From the NCBI RefSeq assembly GCF_018398315.1, contig NZ_JAHBRW010000001.1, forward strand, positions 2,674,501-2,738,500: DNA of 64,000 bases, given 5' to 3'. Below the pieces are notes generated by a model. It did no database searches, was not told the DNA's origin, and saw nothing but the letters and a program-made list of their open reading frames with translations. The stretch is from Chelatococcus sp. YT9 (GTDB lineage Bacteria > Pseudomonadota > Alphaproteobacteria > Rhizobiales > Beijerinckiaceae). Shown here in pieces: positions 17,789 through 26,981 of the stretch (position 1 is the first letter of the stretch; each line of letters starts with the position of its first letter). The translations under genes and the position numbers were made by a program.

Positions 17789-18198
17789 ATCACTGTCTCC
17801 TTCGAGAGAAGGAAAGAATGTGATGTATCGTGTTGGGATTCAAATTAAATTTCTGTAAGTCTATGTCGCAATATCGCCACAGAACTTAAAACTCCGTTAT
17901 ACATTTAAGAAAGACGCCGTACACTGAAAGTACATAAGAATATGTACTTCAGCATCTTCCGTATTTTTTGTTTCAGTTTGTTTCAATCTGTGTCTTGCGT
18001 GTGAGTTCCTGCTCTGAATTCTCGTCACGGTGATGTGTATGCTGCCGCTGGCGTGCCCTCTTGCGCTACAAATGCAGATATTGCCAATCTCTTGGATCCG
18101 CGAGGTCGTTCGCTCTCGTGGGCATGCAGGATCTGCCGCGGCTGGTCGTGCGGTGGAGGATCGAAGAGGATGGTGCCATTCGCCCGTCTAACCCCCTG
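17789..18198. other. AT-rich divergent intergenic region
   Basis: A ~400-base region between the Spy-like gene and msrQ, unusually AT-rich at 17840-18000 with runs of T. It contains a perfect inverted repeat (17928-17949). The frame extending from TTG 18061 into msrQ is open but I do not regard its first 46 residues as coding. Confidence 0.45.
17928..17949. promoter_or_regulatory. Perfect 9-bp inverted repeat, candidate operator
   Basis: AAGTACATA-AGAA-TATGTACTT is a perfect dyad in AT-rich DNA between the divergent Spy-like and msrQ genes. There is no T-run directly after it on either strand, so it looks like a protein-binding site rather than a terminator. The binding regulator is unknown. 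Confidence 0.45.
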
Positions 18199-19077
18199 AT
18201 GCCGCGCGCGGCAAAGCTCCCCTGGTGCGACCGTGCGGGCCGGCTTTCGCCGCTGAAGCTCGCGACCTTCCTTTGTGTGCTCGCTCCTGGGGGCTGGATC
18301 GCGTTGTCCTGGGCGATGGGATGGTATGCCCCCAAGCCCGTGACCGAGGCTATTCACCAGAACGGGCTATGGGCAGTTCGGTTCATGCTCGCGTCACTCG
18401 CCGTGACGCCGCTGCGCCGGATAGGCAACTGGCCGAAGCTCATCCTTATCAGGCGTATGCTCGGCGTTGCGGCCTTTGCTTACGTCGCGATCCACTTCAC
18501 GCTCTACTGCCTGGACCAGAGCTTCGATCTCGGCCGTGTGGCGAGCGAGATCGTCTTGCGGATCTATCTCACGATCGGCTTCGTCGCTCTCATCGGGCTC
18601 GCAGTCCTCGCCGCGACCTCAACCGATGCCATGATCCGGCGACTGGGGCGCCGCTGGCAGACGCTGCATCGGGCCATCTACGTCATAACGCCGCTCGCGC
18701 TCATCCACTTCTATCTGCAATCCAAGATTGATGTCACAGAAGCCGTGTTGATGACGGGCTTTTTCGGGTTGGCCTTCGCCTATCGTCTTATGCATCGCTT
18801 TGCTGTCCCCCTGCGAGGGGTGCAGCTCGCAGGCGCGGCTGTGGTCACGGGGGCCTTTACCGCCGTGGTGGAGACCATCTGGTACGCGGCGACCACGGGA
18901 GCGCCCTGGCGGTTCGTGCTCGAGGCGAATCTGGATGTGGGGACGGCGATCCGTCCCGCGTGGTGGGTCATGGTGGTTGGCTTCGGTATAGCCCTGCTCG
19001 CCGTCGTGCGTCTGCCGCAGCCCAGAAAAGCCGCGCCTCTCCCGGTCAGGGCCGAGGAGGGAACCGTATCATCCTGA
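18199..19077 (+). CDS. msrQ: MsrQ-like heme-binding membrane subunit (YedZ family), C-terminally extended
   Basis: A 292-residue integral membrane protein of the ferric-reductase-like family. Heme-ligand histidines are visible in AYVAIHFTLYC and in LHRAIYVITPLALIHFY, separated as in MsrQ/YedZ. MsrQ passes quinol electrons to the periplasmic molybdoenzyme MsrP, which repairs methionine sulfoxide. No msrP is adjacent. It is about 80 residues longer than E. coli MsrQ, with two further membrane segments at the C-terminus. The start is uncertain (18199 ATG chosen; 18124 or TTG 18061 possible). Confidence 0.78.
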   Translation: MPRAAKLPWCDRAGRLSPLKLATFLCVLAPGGWIALSWAMGWYAPKPVTEAIHQNGLWAVRFMLASLAVTPLRRIGNWPKLILIRRMLGVAAFAYVAIHFTLYCLDQSFDLGRVASEIVLRIYLTIGFVALIGLAVLAATSTDAMIRRLGRRWQTLHRAIYVITPLALIHFYLQSKIDVTEAVLMTGFFGLAFAYRLMHRFAVPLRGVQLAGAAVVTGAFTAVVETIWYAATTGAPWRFVLEANLDVGTAIRPAWWVMVVGFGIALLAVVRLPQPRKAAPLPVRAEEGTVSS

Positions 19078-19119
19078 TCACCAGCGTCTCCAACGAACCG
19101 CCCCCTGACCCGGCCACAA

Positions 19120-19144
19120 AAAAGCAGGCACGAAGCCTGCTTTT
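19120..19144. terminator. Bidirectional rho-independent terminator
   Basis: AAAAGCAGGC pairs with GCCTGCTTTT around ACGAA. The flanking As and Ts let it serve msrQ (plus) and the small lipoprotein gene (minus) that converge here. Confidence 0.85.
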
Positions 19145-19180
19145 CGTTGATGAGCACTATCGGACCGCCCGGCGGCGTCC

Positions 19181-19561
19181 TCAGTACCAGAAGGGGTCGC
19201 CCCAAGGGCCGAAGTCGAAGGCCGTCTGCTGGTTGATCATGGCCGTCATCTGCTGCTGATCGGCGAGGTTCTGCTGGAAGGCCATCTGGCGATAGGCCTG
19301 GTAGTTGGCCTGGGTGCCGTAATAGAGGCAGCGGCAGATCGTGGGATCGGCGTAGAAATAGACCGGCTGGTTGTTCTGATTCTGCACGAAGAACTTGTGC
19401 GGCGGGAACTTCTTGAGGGAGGCGATCTTCTCCGGCGTATCCGCCAGCCGCATGTTGAACCCGGCCGCAGCCAGCATGTTTTCCTTGTCCTGCACGGCGG
19501 TCACGCAGGCACCCAGCATCAGGGCGATGCCCATCAGCACCGCAATCGAAGCTCGTTTCAC
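19181..19561 (-). CDS. Small conserved lipoprotein of unknown function
   Basis: A 126-residue lipoprotein: VKRASIAVLMGIALMLGAC gives a basic N-terminus, hydrophobic core and lipobox LGAC. The mature part is rich in Gln and aromatic residues (YYGTQANYQAYRQM) and ends in DPFWY. I chose GTG 19561 because GAGGGAGA lies about eight bases upstream and it yields a textbook signal; the frame extends to 19696 without family-like sequence. No function can be assigned. Confidence 0.75.
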   Translation of the reverse strand: MKRASIAVLMGIALMLGACVTAVQDKENMLAAAGFNMRLADTPEKIASLKKFPPHKFFVQNQNNQPVYFYADPTICRCLYYGTQANYQAYRQMAFQQNLADQQQMTAMINQQTAFDFGPWGDPFWY

Positions 19562-19741
19562 GGTTACGTCTCCCTCGTTACGCATTGCTTCGCGGCCGAG
19601 CTCGACGGCTAGCGCCAGCAGTGGCTCGTCCCCGATCGGCACGCATCCTGCCGGCCGCGTGCAACTTATGACGCAATTCCGCTGCGGATGCAGCAAAGAA
19701 TAGTCACCGTGTGGCCATTATCTACGCGGCCCTTTTCGTCT

Positions 19742-21061
19742 CTATGCTTGTTCTAATGTAGCGAGCGCTTGGGCAATATCTGTGACGAGATCATCCGCAT
19801 GCTCGATACCAATCGACATGCGGATGGTCGCATCGGAGATGCCGATCCGTTCTCGCAGTTCCCGTGGCACGCCCGAATGGACCGTCGTTGCAGGGTGGCA
19901 GACGAGCGACTCCGTTCCGCCCAGGCTGACGGCGAGTTTGACGATCCGCAGCGCGTTCAGGAAACGGAAGGCTTCATCCTGACCGCCGGCGATGTCGAAG
20001 GCGAAGGTTGTCCCTGCCGCCGTGCATTGCCTGAGATAGACGTCGCGCTCCGGACTGCCTTCGGGGAAGAAGGCGGGGTAATAGACGCGGTGGACCTTGG
20101 GGTGATCCACCAGGAAGCGGGTCACGGCTTCCGCGTTGCGGCAGGCAGCGGTCATGCGCAGCGACAGTGTTTCCAGCGACCGGCCGATCATCCAGGCGGA
20201 GTGGGGATCGAGCTGGTTGCCGATCGCGCCCCGCAGGAGCTTGATGGGCTTGACCCTGTCGCCTGCGCCAACGACCGCGCCGGCAACCAGGTCCGAATGG
20301 CCGCCCACATATTTCGTGAGCGAGTAGATCACCAGATCGACTCCATGGCGGAGCGGCTTCTGGAAGAGCGGCCCGAGCAAGGTGTTATCGCAGACGATCA
20401 GCGGACGCGTCCCTTGCTTCTCCGCGATCGTGTCGGCGGCGCGCGCGATGAGGGCGAAGTCGACGAGGGTATTGAGCGGATTGGACGGGGTTTCCACGAA
20501 GATGACGCTGACTTTGCCCGCAGTGCCGGCCTGACCTTGCTCACGGGCCGCGAGGGCATCGGCAGTTGCTGTGGCGACAGCGTCCGGCGAGACACCGTCG
20601 CTGAAGCCGACCGCGCCGATGCCGAAAGAACTGAGGGTGCGGGCGATCAGCGTCTCGGTGCCGCCATAGAGCGGCTGTGAATGGAGGATTACATCGCCGG
20701 GTCGCATCACCGCGAGGAGGGTGGTGGCGATGGCAGCCATCCCGCTGGAAAAAATGGCGCAGCTCTCCGCTTCCTCGAAGATCGCCAGCCTGTCCTCGAC
20801 GATTTCGCTATTGGGGTGGTTGAAGCGGGAATAAACGAGGCCGCCTGTCGCACCCTCTGGCGGTAGCCGGCGGCCGGCCGTGTAGTCGAAGAAGTCGCGA
20901 CCGTCCTCGGCGGTCTTGAAGACGAAGGTCGAGGTGAGGAAGACCGGCGGCTTCACGGCCCCTTCCGACAGGGCAGGGTCATAGCCATAGCCGAGCATTA
21001 ATGTTTCGGGATGGAGCTTCTGGTTGCCGAGGCGGTCCTTGTGATAGTCCGACGCGCTCAT
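19742..21061 (-). CDS. PLP-dependent cystathionine gamma-synthase-family enzyme
   Basis: A 439-residue enzyme of the Cys/Met metabolism PLP family. It shows YSRFNHPN (about residue 85), FSSGMAAI (cofactor phosphate binding, about 110), the stacking tyrosine in QPLYGGTE and the Schiff-base lysine in [12 protein letters not shown] (about 238). It is about 40 residues longer than MetB. Members of this longer subgroup include methionine gamma-lyases and O-acetylhomoserine-type enzymes, so the exact reaction is open. GGAGGATC precedes the ATG. Confidence 0.85.
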   Translation of the reverse strand: MSASDYHKDRLGNQKLHPETLMLGYGYDPALSEGAVKPPVFLTSTFVFKTAEDGRDFFDYTAGRRLPPEGATGGLVYSRFNHPNSEIVEDRLAIFEEAESCAIFSSGMAAIATTLLAVMRPGDVILHSQPLYGGTETLIARTLSSFGIGAVGFSDGVSPDAVATATADALAAREQGQAGTAGKVSVIFVETPSNPLNTLVDFALIARAADTIAEKQGTRPLIVCDNTLLGPLFQKPLRHGVDLVIYSLTKYVGGHSDLVAGAVVGAGDRVKPIKLLRGAIGNQLDPHSAWMIGRSLETLSLRMTAACRNAEAVTRFLVDHPKVHRVYYPAFFPEGSPERDVYLRQCTAAGTTFAFDIAGGQDEAFRFLNALRIVKLAVSLGGTESLVCHPATTVHSGVPRELRERIGISDATIRMSIGIEHADDLVTDIAQALATLEQA

Positions 21062-21233
21062 GAGCTGATCCTCCGATCGCCGGCACCCGTTGCCGATGTC
21101 GCCCTAACGTACGCCCTAACAAAGGGTTGTGCATGGCAGTTCCTGCTTGGTTCCGCCCGTGGAATAGATTTCCGGTGGACTGTTTGGCACGGCAGATCTT
21201 TTCGCGCGCGGCGATCCGCCGTAACGTGGCGCC

Positions 21234-21770
21234 ATGCGCCGGCTTGTCCTTCTACGCCACGCCAAATCCGACTGGCCTGATGGCGTGACCGATCACGAAC
21301 GTCCCCTCGCAGCCCGCGGTCGTAAGGCCGCGCCGCTGATCGCCAGCTACATGGCGGCGGAGAAGCTCCTGCCGGACCTCGTCCTCGTGTCCTCCGCCAG
21401 GCGGACGCAGGATACCTGGGCGCTGGTATCGCCGGTGCTTGCTGGCGGTTCGCGATCCGATGGGATCCCGATGAAGACCGAGCCGCGCATCTACGAGGCG
21501 CGGGTCGAGATCCTACTGGCGGTACTGCGTGGCATCGCCGACGACGTGAGCACGCTTCTCGTCGTAGGTCACAATCCGGGCATGGCGGAGCTGACGCTGC
21601 TTTTGTCAGGCGGCGGCGACAGTGGTCAGCTCGCCGATCTACAGCGCAAATTTCCGACAGCCGCGCTGTCGGTGATCGATTTCCCCGGGCGGTGGGGAGA
21701 GTTGGCCCCGTTCAAGGGGCGCCTCGACCGCTTCGTCACGCCGAAAAGCCTTGGCGGTGAGGATGACTGA
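21234..21770 (+). CDS. SixA-like histidine phosphatase
   Basis: A 178-residue phosphohistidine phosphatase of the histidine phosphatase superfamily. The catalytic LLRHAKSD motif sits at residues 6-13 and the second histidine is in VVGHNPGM (about residue 120). SixA in E. coli dephosphorylates phosphohistidine on a phosphotransfer protein (NPr). It is followed after 27 bases by the YcjX/YcjF pair and may share their transcript. Substrate is not deducible. Confidence 0.87.
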   Translation: MRRLVLLRHAKSDWPDGVTDHERPLAARGRKAAPLIASYMAAEKLLPDLVLVSSARRTQDTWALVSPVLAGGSRSDGIPMKTEPRIYEARVEILLAVLRGIADDVSTLLVVGHNPGMAELTLLLSGGGDSGQLADLQRKFPTAALSVIDFPGRWGELAPFKGRLDRFVTPKSLGGEDD

Positions 21771-21797
21771 TCGTCCTCCATTGCCTATCTCTATGCT

Positions 21798-23243
21798 GTG
21801 AGCGCTTCATCCTTCCTCGACGGAACCGTCGACGCCCTTCGCAATCTCGGCCATTTCGCCGCCACAACCGTTTCGCCACGGTTGCGCCTCGGCGTGACGG
21901 GTCTGTCGCGCTCGGGCAAGACGGTTTTCACGACGGCCCTCGTTCATCATTTGCTGGGCTCCGTCGCCATGCCGGTCTTTCGTGCTTCTGCCGAAGGGCG
22001 CATTCGCAAGGCCCGGCTCGATGATCAGCCTGACGACACGGTCCCGCGCTTTCCCTTCGAGGAACACATGGCCTCGCTCGCTGAGCCGGAGCGGCGATGG
22101 CCGGAGTCGACGCGAAGGATCGCCGAGCTGCGCGTCAGCATCGATTACGAGCGAGCTGCCGGATGGCGCAGCGGGCCGGCGACACTCGCCCTCGACATCG
22201 TCGACTATCCCGGCGAGTGGCTCCTCGACCTCGCGCTCCTCGACAAGAGTTTTGCCGAATGGTCGCGGGAGACTGTGACAGGCAGTCGCCGGCCAGAGCG
22301 CGCCGATATCGCGGCGCCTTGGCTTCGTGCTCTCAATCGCGATCCGGCTGGTGCCGTCGGGGAGGCCGATATTGCCGAGCTCGCAGGGACATTCACCGAT
22401 TATCTGAAGGCTTTGAGGGCCGGTCCCGAGGCTGTCGCGACGACGCCACCAGGCCGCTTCCTGATGCCGGGCGATCTCGCCGGTTCGCCCGCGCTGACCT
22501 TCGCGCCGCTCGATCTGCCGCCGGGCTTCGTCACGCCGCCACGCAGCCTCGCGAGCCAGATGGAGCGCCGCTACGAGGCTTATAAAGCACAGGTCGTGCG
22601 GCCGTTCTTCCGCGAGCATTTTGCGCGGCTCGACCGTCAGATCGTGCTCGTCGACGTGCTCGCCTCGCTCGATGCGGGCCCTGCCGCACTCGCCGAGCTG
22701 GAGACGGCTCTCGATCAGGTGTTGCTCGCCTTTCGCGCGGGCCGCAACAGCTTCCTGTCCAGCATCTTCTCGCCGCGCATCGACAAGGTGCTGTTCGCCG
22801 CCACCAAGGCAGACCATCTGCACCGGGCCGATCATCAGCGGCTGGAAGCCATCCTCAGGCTGCTCGTCGACCGCTCGATGCGCCGCACCCAGGGCGCGGG
22901 CGGCACCGTCGGCACGGTGGCGCTCGCCGCGATCCGGGCGACGCGCGAGGCGACGGTCCGCGAGGATGGCGAAAACCTCGCGGCGATCGTCGGCACGCCG
23001 GCAGCCGGGGAGGAGATCGACGGCCAGATCTTCGATGGCGAAACCGAGGCTGCGATTTTTCCTGGCGAGCTGCCCGACAATCCCGAGACGGTGTTTTCAG
23101 GCGGTTTTCCAGCGGGCGCCCTGCGCTTCCCGCGTTTCCGGCCGCCGCGGCGTGCGCGCGATCACGGCGGGCGCCTCGCGCCGCTGCCCCATATCCGGCT
23201 TGATCGTGCGCTGGAGTTCCTGCTGGGCGACAGGCTGGCGTGA
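21798..23243 (+). CDS. YcjX-family P-loop NTPase
   Basis: A 481-residue protein of the YcjX (DUF463) family, a stress-linked NTPase of unknown function. The P-loop GLSRSGKT is at residues 35-42, and DIVDYPGEWLLDL (about 133-145) is the switch-like D-x2-G region. Translation starts at GTG 21798. It precedes the YcjF partner by 18 bases. In E. coli ycjX-ycjF follow the phage-shock genes; no psp genes are visible here. Confidence 0.88.
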   Translation: MSASSFLDGTVDALRNLGHFAATTVSPRLRLGVTGLSRSGKTVFTTALVHHLLGSVAMPVFRASAEGRIRKARLDDQPDDTVPRFPFEEHMASLAEPERRWPESTRRIAELRVSIDYERAAGWRSGPATLALDIVDYPGEWLLDLALLDKSFAEWSRETVTGSRRPERADIAAPWLRALNRDPAGAVGEADIAELAGTFTDYLKALRAGPEAVATTPPGRFLMPGDLAGSPALTFAPLDLPPGFVTPPRSLASQMERRYEAYKAQVVRPFFREHFARLDRQIVLVDVLASLDAGPAALAELETALDQVLLAFRAGRNSFLSSIFSPRIDKVLFAATKADHLHRADHQRLEAILRLLVDRSMRRTQGAGGTVGTVALAAIRATREATVREDGENLAAIVGTPAAGEEIDGQIFDGETEAAIFPGELPDNPETVFSGGFPAGALRFPRFRPPRRARDHGGRLAPLPHIRLDRALEFLLGDRLA

Positions 23244-23261
23244 TGGAAGGGACCTAATCCT

Positions 23262-24308
23262 ATGTCCGATAGCCGCCCGCGCGCGCCAAGGGCGTTTCGT
23301 CTCGATGACCCGGCCGTGGCGTCCTATGGCCCGGGCGCCGACGCTGGCGAGGAGCTAGCGCGGCATGGCACCCGCATCGTCGTCGCCGAGGAGGACGCGC
23401 CATTCGACGAGGCGGAAGAGATCGTTATTACCCGCCGACGGCGCAAAATCCCGTGGGGCGCGTGGCTTGCCTCTGCGCTTGGCGGGCTCGCCGTTCTGGG
23501 GCTCGCGCTTGCGCTCGAGCGACTGATACGCGACCTGTTCAGCGCCTATCCGGCCCTGGGCTGGATCGCCGTCGCGCTGGCGGCACTGGCGGGCATTGCC
23601 TTTCTCGCCATCGTGCTGCGCGAGGCGCTCGGCATTTTCCGCGAGCGGCGCATCGAGTCGCTCCGGGCGCGGACCGAAAAGGCAATTCTCGCGAGAGATG
23701 ATCGCGAGGCGGTCGCTATCGTGACGGCGCTCTGCGCGCTCTATGCCCATCGCCCGGAGACCGCGCGCGGCCGCGCCGTGCTCACCGGCATGGCCGATGA
23801 AATCGTTGATGCGAGCGACCGGCTGACTGTCGCCGAGCGCGAGCTACTCGAGCCCCTGGACCGGCAGGCCCGCCGCATCGTGGCCAATGGGGCCAAGCAG
23901 GTGTCGCTGGTGACGGCGGTGAGCCCGCGCGCCATCGTCGATATCGGCTTCGTGCTGTTCGCCTGCGTCCGCCTGGTGAGGCGGGTCGCCGCCGTCTATG
24001 GCGGCCGGCCAGGACTGTTCGGCTTTCTCCGGCTCTCCGGCAACGTGCTGTCGCATCTGGCCGTCACAGGCGGCGTTGCAGTTGGGGACGACATCGTCCA
24101 GCAGGTGCTTGGCCTCGGGCTCGCGGCGCGCATTTCCGCCAAGCTCGGGGAGGGGGCCTTGAACGGCCTGTTGACGGCACGGGTCGGCATCGCGGCCATC
24201 GCGGTCTGCCGGCCAATGCCTTTCATCGGGGTCGACGAGCCACGCCTGCAAGACGTGGCGGCTGGCCTCTTCGACCGCGCGGCGGACGCGCCGACCAGTC
24301 AGACTTGA
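23262..24308 (+). CDS. YcjF-family membrane protein (TIGR01620/DUF697)
   Basis: A 348-residue inner-membrane protein with an N-terminal cytosolic stretch and two membrane segments (about residues 65-90 and 97-120). A C-terminal DUF697-type region follows (LVTAVSPRAIVDIGFVLFACVRLVRRVAAVYGG split over ~205-238). The YcjX-YcjF pairing is conserved widely in proteobacteria and suggests that the NTPase acts at the membrane through this protein. The start has GGAAGGGACC upstream. Confidence 0.87.
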   Translation: MSDSRPRAPRAFRLDDPAVASYGPGADAGEELARHGTRIVVAEEDAPFDEAEEIVITRRRRKIPWGAWLASALGGLAVLGLALALERLIRDLFSAYPALGWIAVALAALAGIAFLAIVLREALGIFRERRIESLRARTEKAILARDDREAVAIVTALCALYAHRPETARGRAVLTGMADEIVDASDRLTVAERELLEPLDRQARRIVANGAKQVSLVTAVSPRAIVDIGFVLFACVRLVRRVAAVYGGRPGLFGFLRLSGNVLSHLAVTGGVAVGDDIVQQVLGLGLAARISAKLGEGALNGLLTARVGIAAIAVCRPMPFIGVDEPRLQDVAAGLFDRAADAPTSQT

Positions 24309-24333
24309 CAGCCGGCGGAGGAAATGGGGCGGA

Positions 24334-25206
24334 TCAGTCGGCGAAGCGCGGCACGGGGGCGCCGGCAACGTCGACGGGCATGCTGAAGACGCTGCCAGAC
24401 AGCGGATAGCGTGCTTTCGCCTCCTCGCTCAGGTTGGAGCTCAGGCTCGTGAAATAGAGCGTCTTGAGTTCCGGGCCACCGAAGCACGGCATGGTCGGAC
24501 GTGGCACCGGCACGGGGATGCGCGCCAGCAGGCCACCGTTCGGCGCGAAGCAGTTAAGGCACCCGGCCGAGACGCCGCAGCTCCAGTAGTTGCCGGCGCT
24601 GTCGGTGGCGGCGCCGTCGGGCCGTCCCTCCTGCTCGCTCAGGGTGCGAAAGCGCTGGCGGTTGCCGATCGTGCCGGTCGCGGCATCAAAGTCCCAGCGG
24701 TCCACCCAGGCAGCACGTGAATCCGAGTGATACATGATACGCCCGTCCGGCGACCAAGCGAGGCCGTTGGAGGTCGCAAGGCCTTCGACCTTCCTCTCGA
24801 CGTGGCCGTCGGCGGTCACACGGTAGAGCGCCGCGACAGAGGGGCTGTCCGGCGGGGTCATGCTCCCCACCCAGAATGCCCCGTCCGGGCCGACCTTTCC
24901 GTCATTGAGGCGCGATGTGCCGGGATTGGTCTCAACCTGCGCCAGATGTGCACGCTCTCCGGTATCACGATCGAACAGATAGACATCGCGGCTAAGAGCC
25001 ACCACGAGCTTGCCATTTCGTGTCAGCCCGAAGCTGCCGACGGGATCGGCGAACCCCCAGCGCAGGCGTTCGCCGCTCTTGATGTCGAGCGCATAGATCG
25101 CGGGTTCCATGATGTCACACCAAAGAAGATGTCGGCGCTCCTCGTCCCAGACGATGGATTCGCCTACCTGGTGTGACATCCGGGCAATGCAGGTGATCTC
25201 GGTCAT
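24334..25206 (-). CDS. SMP-30/gluconolactonase-family protein
   Basis: A 290-residue six-bladed beta-propeller of the SMP-30/LRE/gluconolactonase family. Metal ligands are recognisable: E in ESIVWD (about residue 17), N in SRLNDGKVGPDG (about 102), N in SNGLAWSPDG (about 148) and D in EGRPDGAATD (about 198). Such enzymes hydrolyse sugar lactones. I start at ATG 25206, which has GGGAGGGAA upstream; the longer frame to 25266 is Arg-rich and not family-like. No sugar dehydrogenase or transporter flanks it. Confidence 0.87.
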   Translation of the reverse strand: MTEITCIARMSHQVGESIVWDEERRHLLWCDIMEPAIYALDIKSGERLRWGFADPVGSFGLTRNGKLVVALSRDVYLFDRDTGERAHLAQVETNPGTSRLNDGKVGPDGAFWVGSMTPPDSPSVAALYRVTADGHVERKVEGLATSNGLAWSPDGRIMYHSDSRAAWVDRWDFDAATGTIGNRQRFRTLSEQEGRPDGAATDSAGNYWSCGVSAGCLNCFAPNGGLLARIPVPVPRPTMPCFGGPELKTLYFTSLSSNLSEEAKARYPLSGSVFSMPVDVAGAPVPRFAD

Positions 25207-25610
25207 AGAACTTGTTTCCCTCCCGCGGGCCTGTCGCCGCCCCATGCGTCGTCGAAGCTCACACATCCGTTACCGCTCGTCCAAAAGAGAGACGGGATGA
25301 GGCTGCCGGTCAAGTCGTCACACGGGGCGTTCCGCTCGGCCTCCTGTCGCCATGGAAACACAGCTCGGGATAATCGACAGCCTAACGACGGGCGCGATTT
25401 GTTAGCGGTCTAAAATTGGTTGACGGTACCGACGTGCTTCGTGACATAGACACTCTATCCATTTGATCCGATTGAGGGTCAGAATCAAAGGCGGGTTGGC
25501 GTTCGCGGCTCGGTGCAGCACCTGTTGCGGCCGGAATGAAGTCATGACAGCCGCGCGCCAATGTTTCCCGCCACAGTATGTGCCGGGAAGCGGGGGGATG
25601 CTGCCGGTCC
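25207..25610. other. Intergenic region before the acyltransferase cassette
   Basis: About 400 bases separate the lactonase gene (minus) and the MBOAT gene (plus). I see no coding frame with protein character. A sigma-70-like element is at 25420-25448. Confidence 0.4.
25420..25448 (+). promoter_or_regulatory. Candidate sigma-70 promoter for the MBOAT cassette
   Basis: TTGACG, a 17-base spacer and GACATA. The -35 is good, the -10 mediocre. It lies ~160 bases before the MBOAT start and on the same strand. Confidence 0.3.
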
Positions 25611-26981
25611 ATGCTGTTTAACTCTTACGCGTTCTTGCTTGTCTTTCTGCCTGCCGCGCTCGCCTTGCATGCGCTGGTTGAACGCTTTCAGCCCTCCTGG
25701 CGCCTGCCGCTGCTTCTCGTTCTCTCGATCGTATTCTACGGCTATTGGGATTGGCGTTTCATTCCGCTGATCATTCTGTCTATCGTGATCAACTGGGCCA
25801 TCGCGAGGCTTTTCGCGTCCACCCGGCGCGAGAGCCTGATCGTCATTGCCATCACGGCGAACCTCTTCGTCCTCGCGCTCTTCAAATACGCCGATTTCTT
25901 CGCCGGGCTCGCCAATACGCTCCCAGGCGTGTCAATTCCGATGCTCTCGCTGGCGCTGCCGCTCGGCATCTCGTTCTTCACTTTCCACCATGTGATGTAC
26001 CTGACAGATCTGAGGGCGGGGAAAACCAAGCCGTTCGATCTCGTGCGCTATGGACTCTACATCGCCTTCTTCCCGCAAGTTCTCGCCGGTCCGCTCGTGC
26101 GCTGGAGCGAGATCATGCATCAGTTCGACGAGCGACCTTATCAGCGCAGCGATGCGGCCGAGCGTTTCGCGCGCGGGATCATGCTGCTGATCGTCGGCTT
26201 GGCGAAGAAGGTCCTGATCGGCGACCAATTGGCCGTCAACGTCAATCCCGTGTTCGCCGCCGCTGAACTCGGATCAGTCACAGTCGCCCAGGCGTGGCAA
26301 GGCACGCTCTCTTTCGCCTTCCAGATCTATTTCGATTTCTCCGGCTATACCGACATGGCGCTCGGCATTGCGCTCATGTTCGGCGTGGTTCTGCCGCAGA
26401 ACTTCGACACGCCCTATCGCGCCCTGTCGCTGCAGGATTTCTGGCGCCGCTGGCACATGACCTTGTCGCGCTTCCTCCGCGACTATCTCTACATCGCCCT
26501 CGGCGGCAACCGGCATGGCCTCGCGTTGCAACTGCTTGCCCTGTTCGCGACGATGACACTGGGTGGCCTGTGGCATGGAGCAGGGATGACCTTCGTGGCC
26601 TGGGGTGTCGCTCACGGCGTGGGCCTAGGCGTTGGTGTTCTCTGGCGCCGGGCGGGGCTGCCGATGCACCCGATCGTGGGATGGTTCCTGACCTTCCTGT
26701 TCGTCGTGCTAACCTGGGTCCTGTTCCGTGCCGAGAGCTTCCAGGGCGCGCTCCATATGTATGAAGGACTGCTTGGCCTTGCGCCGCTCGGTTCCGGCTT
26801 CAAATGGCGGGCGATCGCCTGGGCCGCCGTCTTCGCCATGATTGGTCCTACGGCCTGGGCGCTTGTCCATAAGCCGCAGCCCCATCCGCTGCTCGCCGTG
26901 GCGCTTGCGATCATGTTCATCGTGCTGCTGCTGAAGATCGGGGACAGCGAGTCCTATGAGTTCATCTATTTCCAGTTCTGA
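25611..26981 (+). CDS. MBOAT-family O-acyltransferase (AlgI-like)
   Basis: A 456-residue polytopic membrane protein with about ten to twelve hydrophobic segments. It resembles AlgI/PatA-type enzymes: LGISFFTFHHVMYL (about residue 115), FFPQVLAGPLVRWSEI (about 150), FDFSGYTDMALG (about 240), DFWRRWHMTLSRFLRDY (about 275) and the catalytic-His segment LGGLWHGAGMTFVAWG (about 317-332). These proteins transfer an acyl group across the inner membrane to a periplasmic SGNH partner that acylates a polysaccharide. I start at ATG 25611, the usual AlgI-like N-terminus (MLFNSYAFLLVFLP). It overlaps the next gene by 26 bases. Confidence 0.92.
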   Translation: MLFNSYAFLLVFLPAALALHALVERFQPSWRLPLLLVLSIVFYGYWDWRFIPLIILSIVINWAIARLFASTRRESLIVIAITANLFVLALFKYADFFAGLANTLPGVSIPMLSLALPLGISFFTFHHVMYLTDLRAGKTKPFDLVRYGLYIAFFPQVLAGPLVRWSEIMHQFDERPYQRSDAAERFARGIMLLIVGLAKKVLIGDQLAVNVNPVFAAAELGSVTVAQAWQGTLSFAFQIYFDFSGYTDMALGIALMFGVVLPQNFDTPYRALSLQDFWRRWHMTLSRFLRDYLYIALGGNRHGLALQLLALFATMTLGGLWHGAGMTFVAWGVAHGVGLGVGVLWRRAGLPMHPIVGWFLTFLFVVLTWVLFRAESFQGALHMYEGLLGLAPLGSGFKWRAIAWAAVFAMIGPTAWALVHKPQPHPLLAVALAIMFIVLLLKIGDSESYEFIYFQF

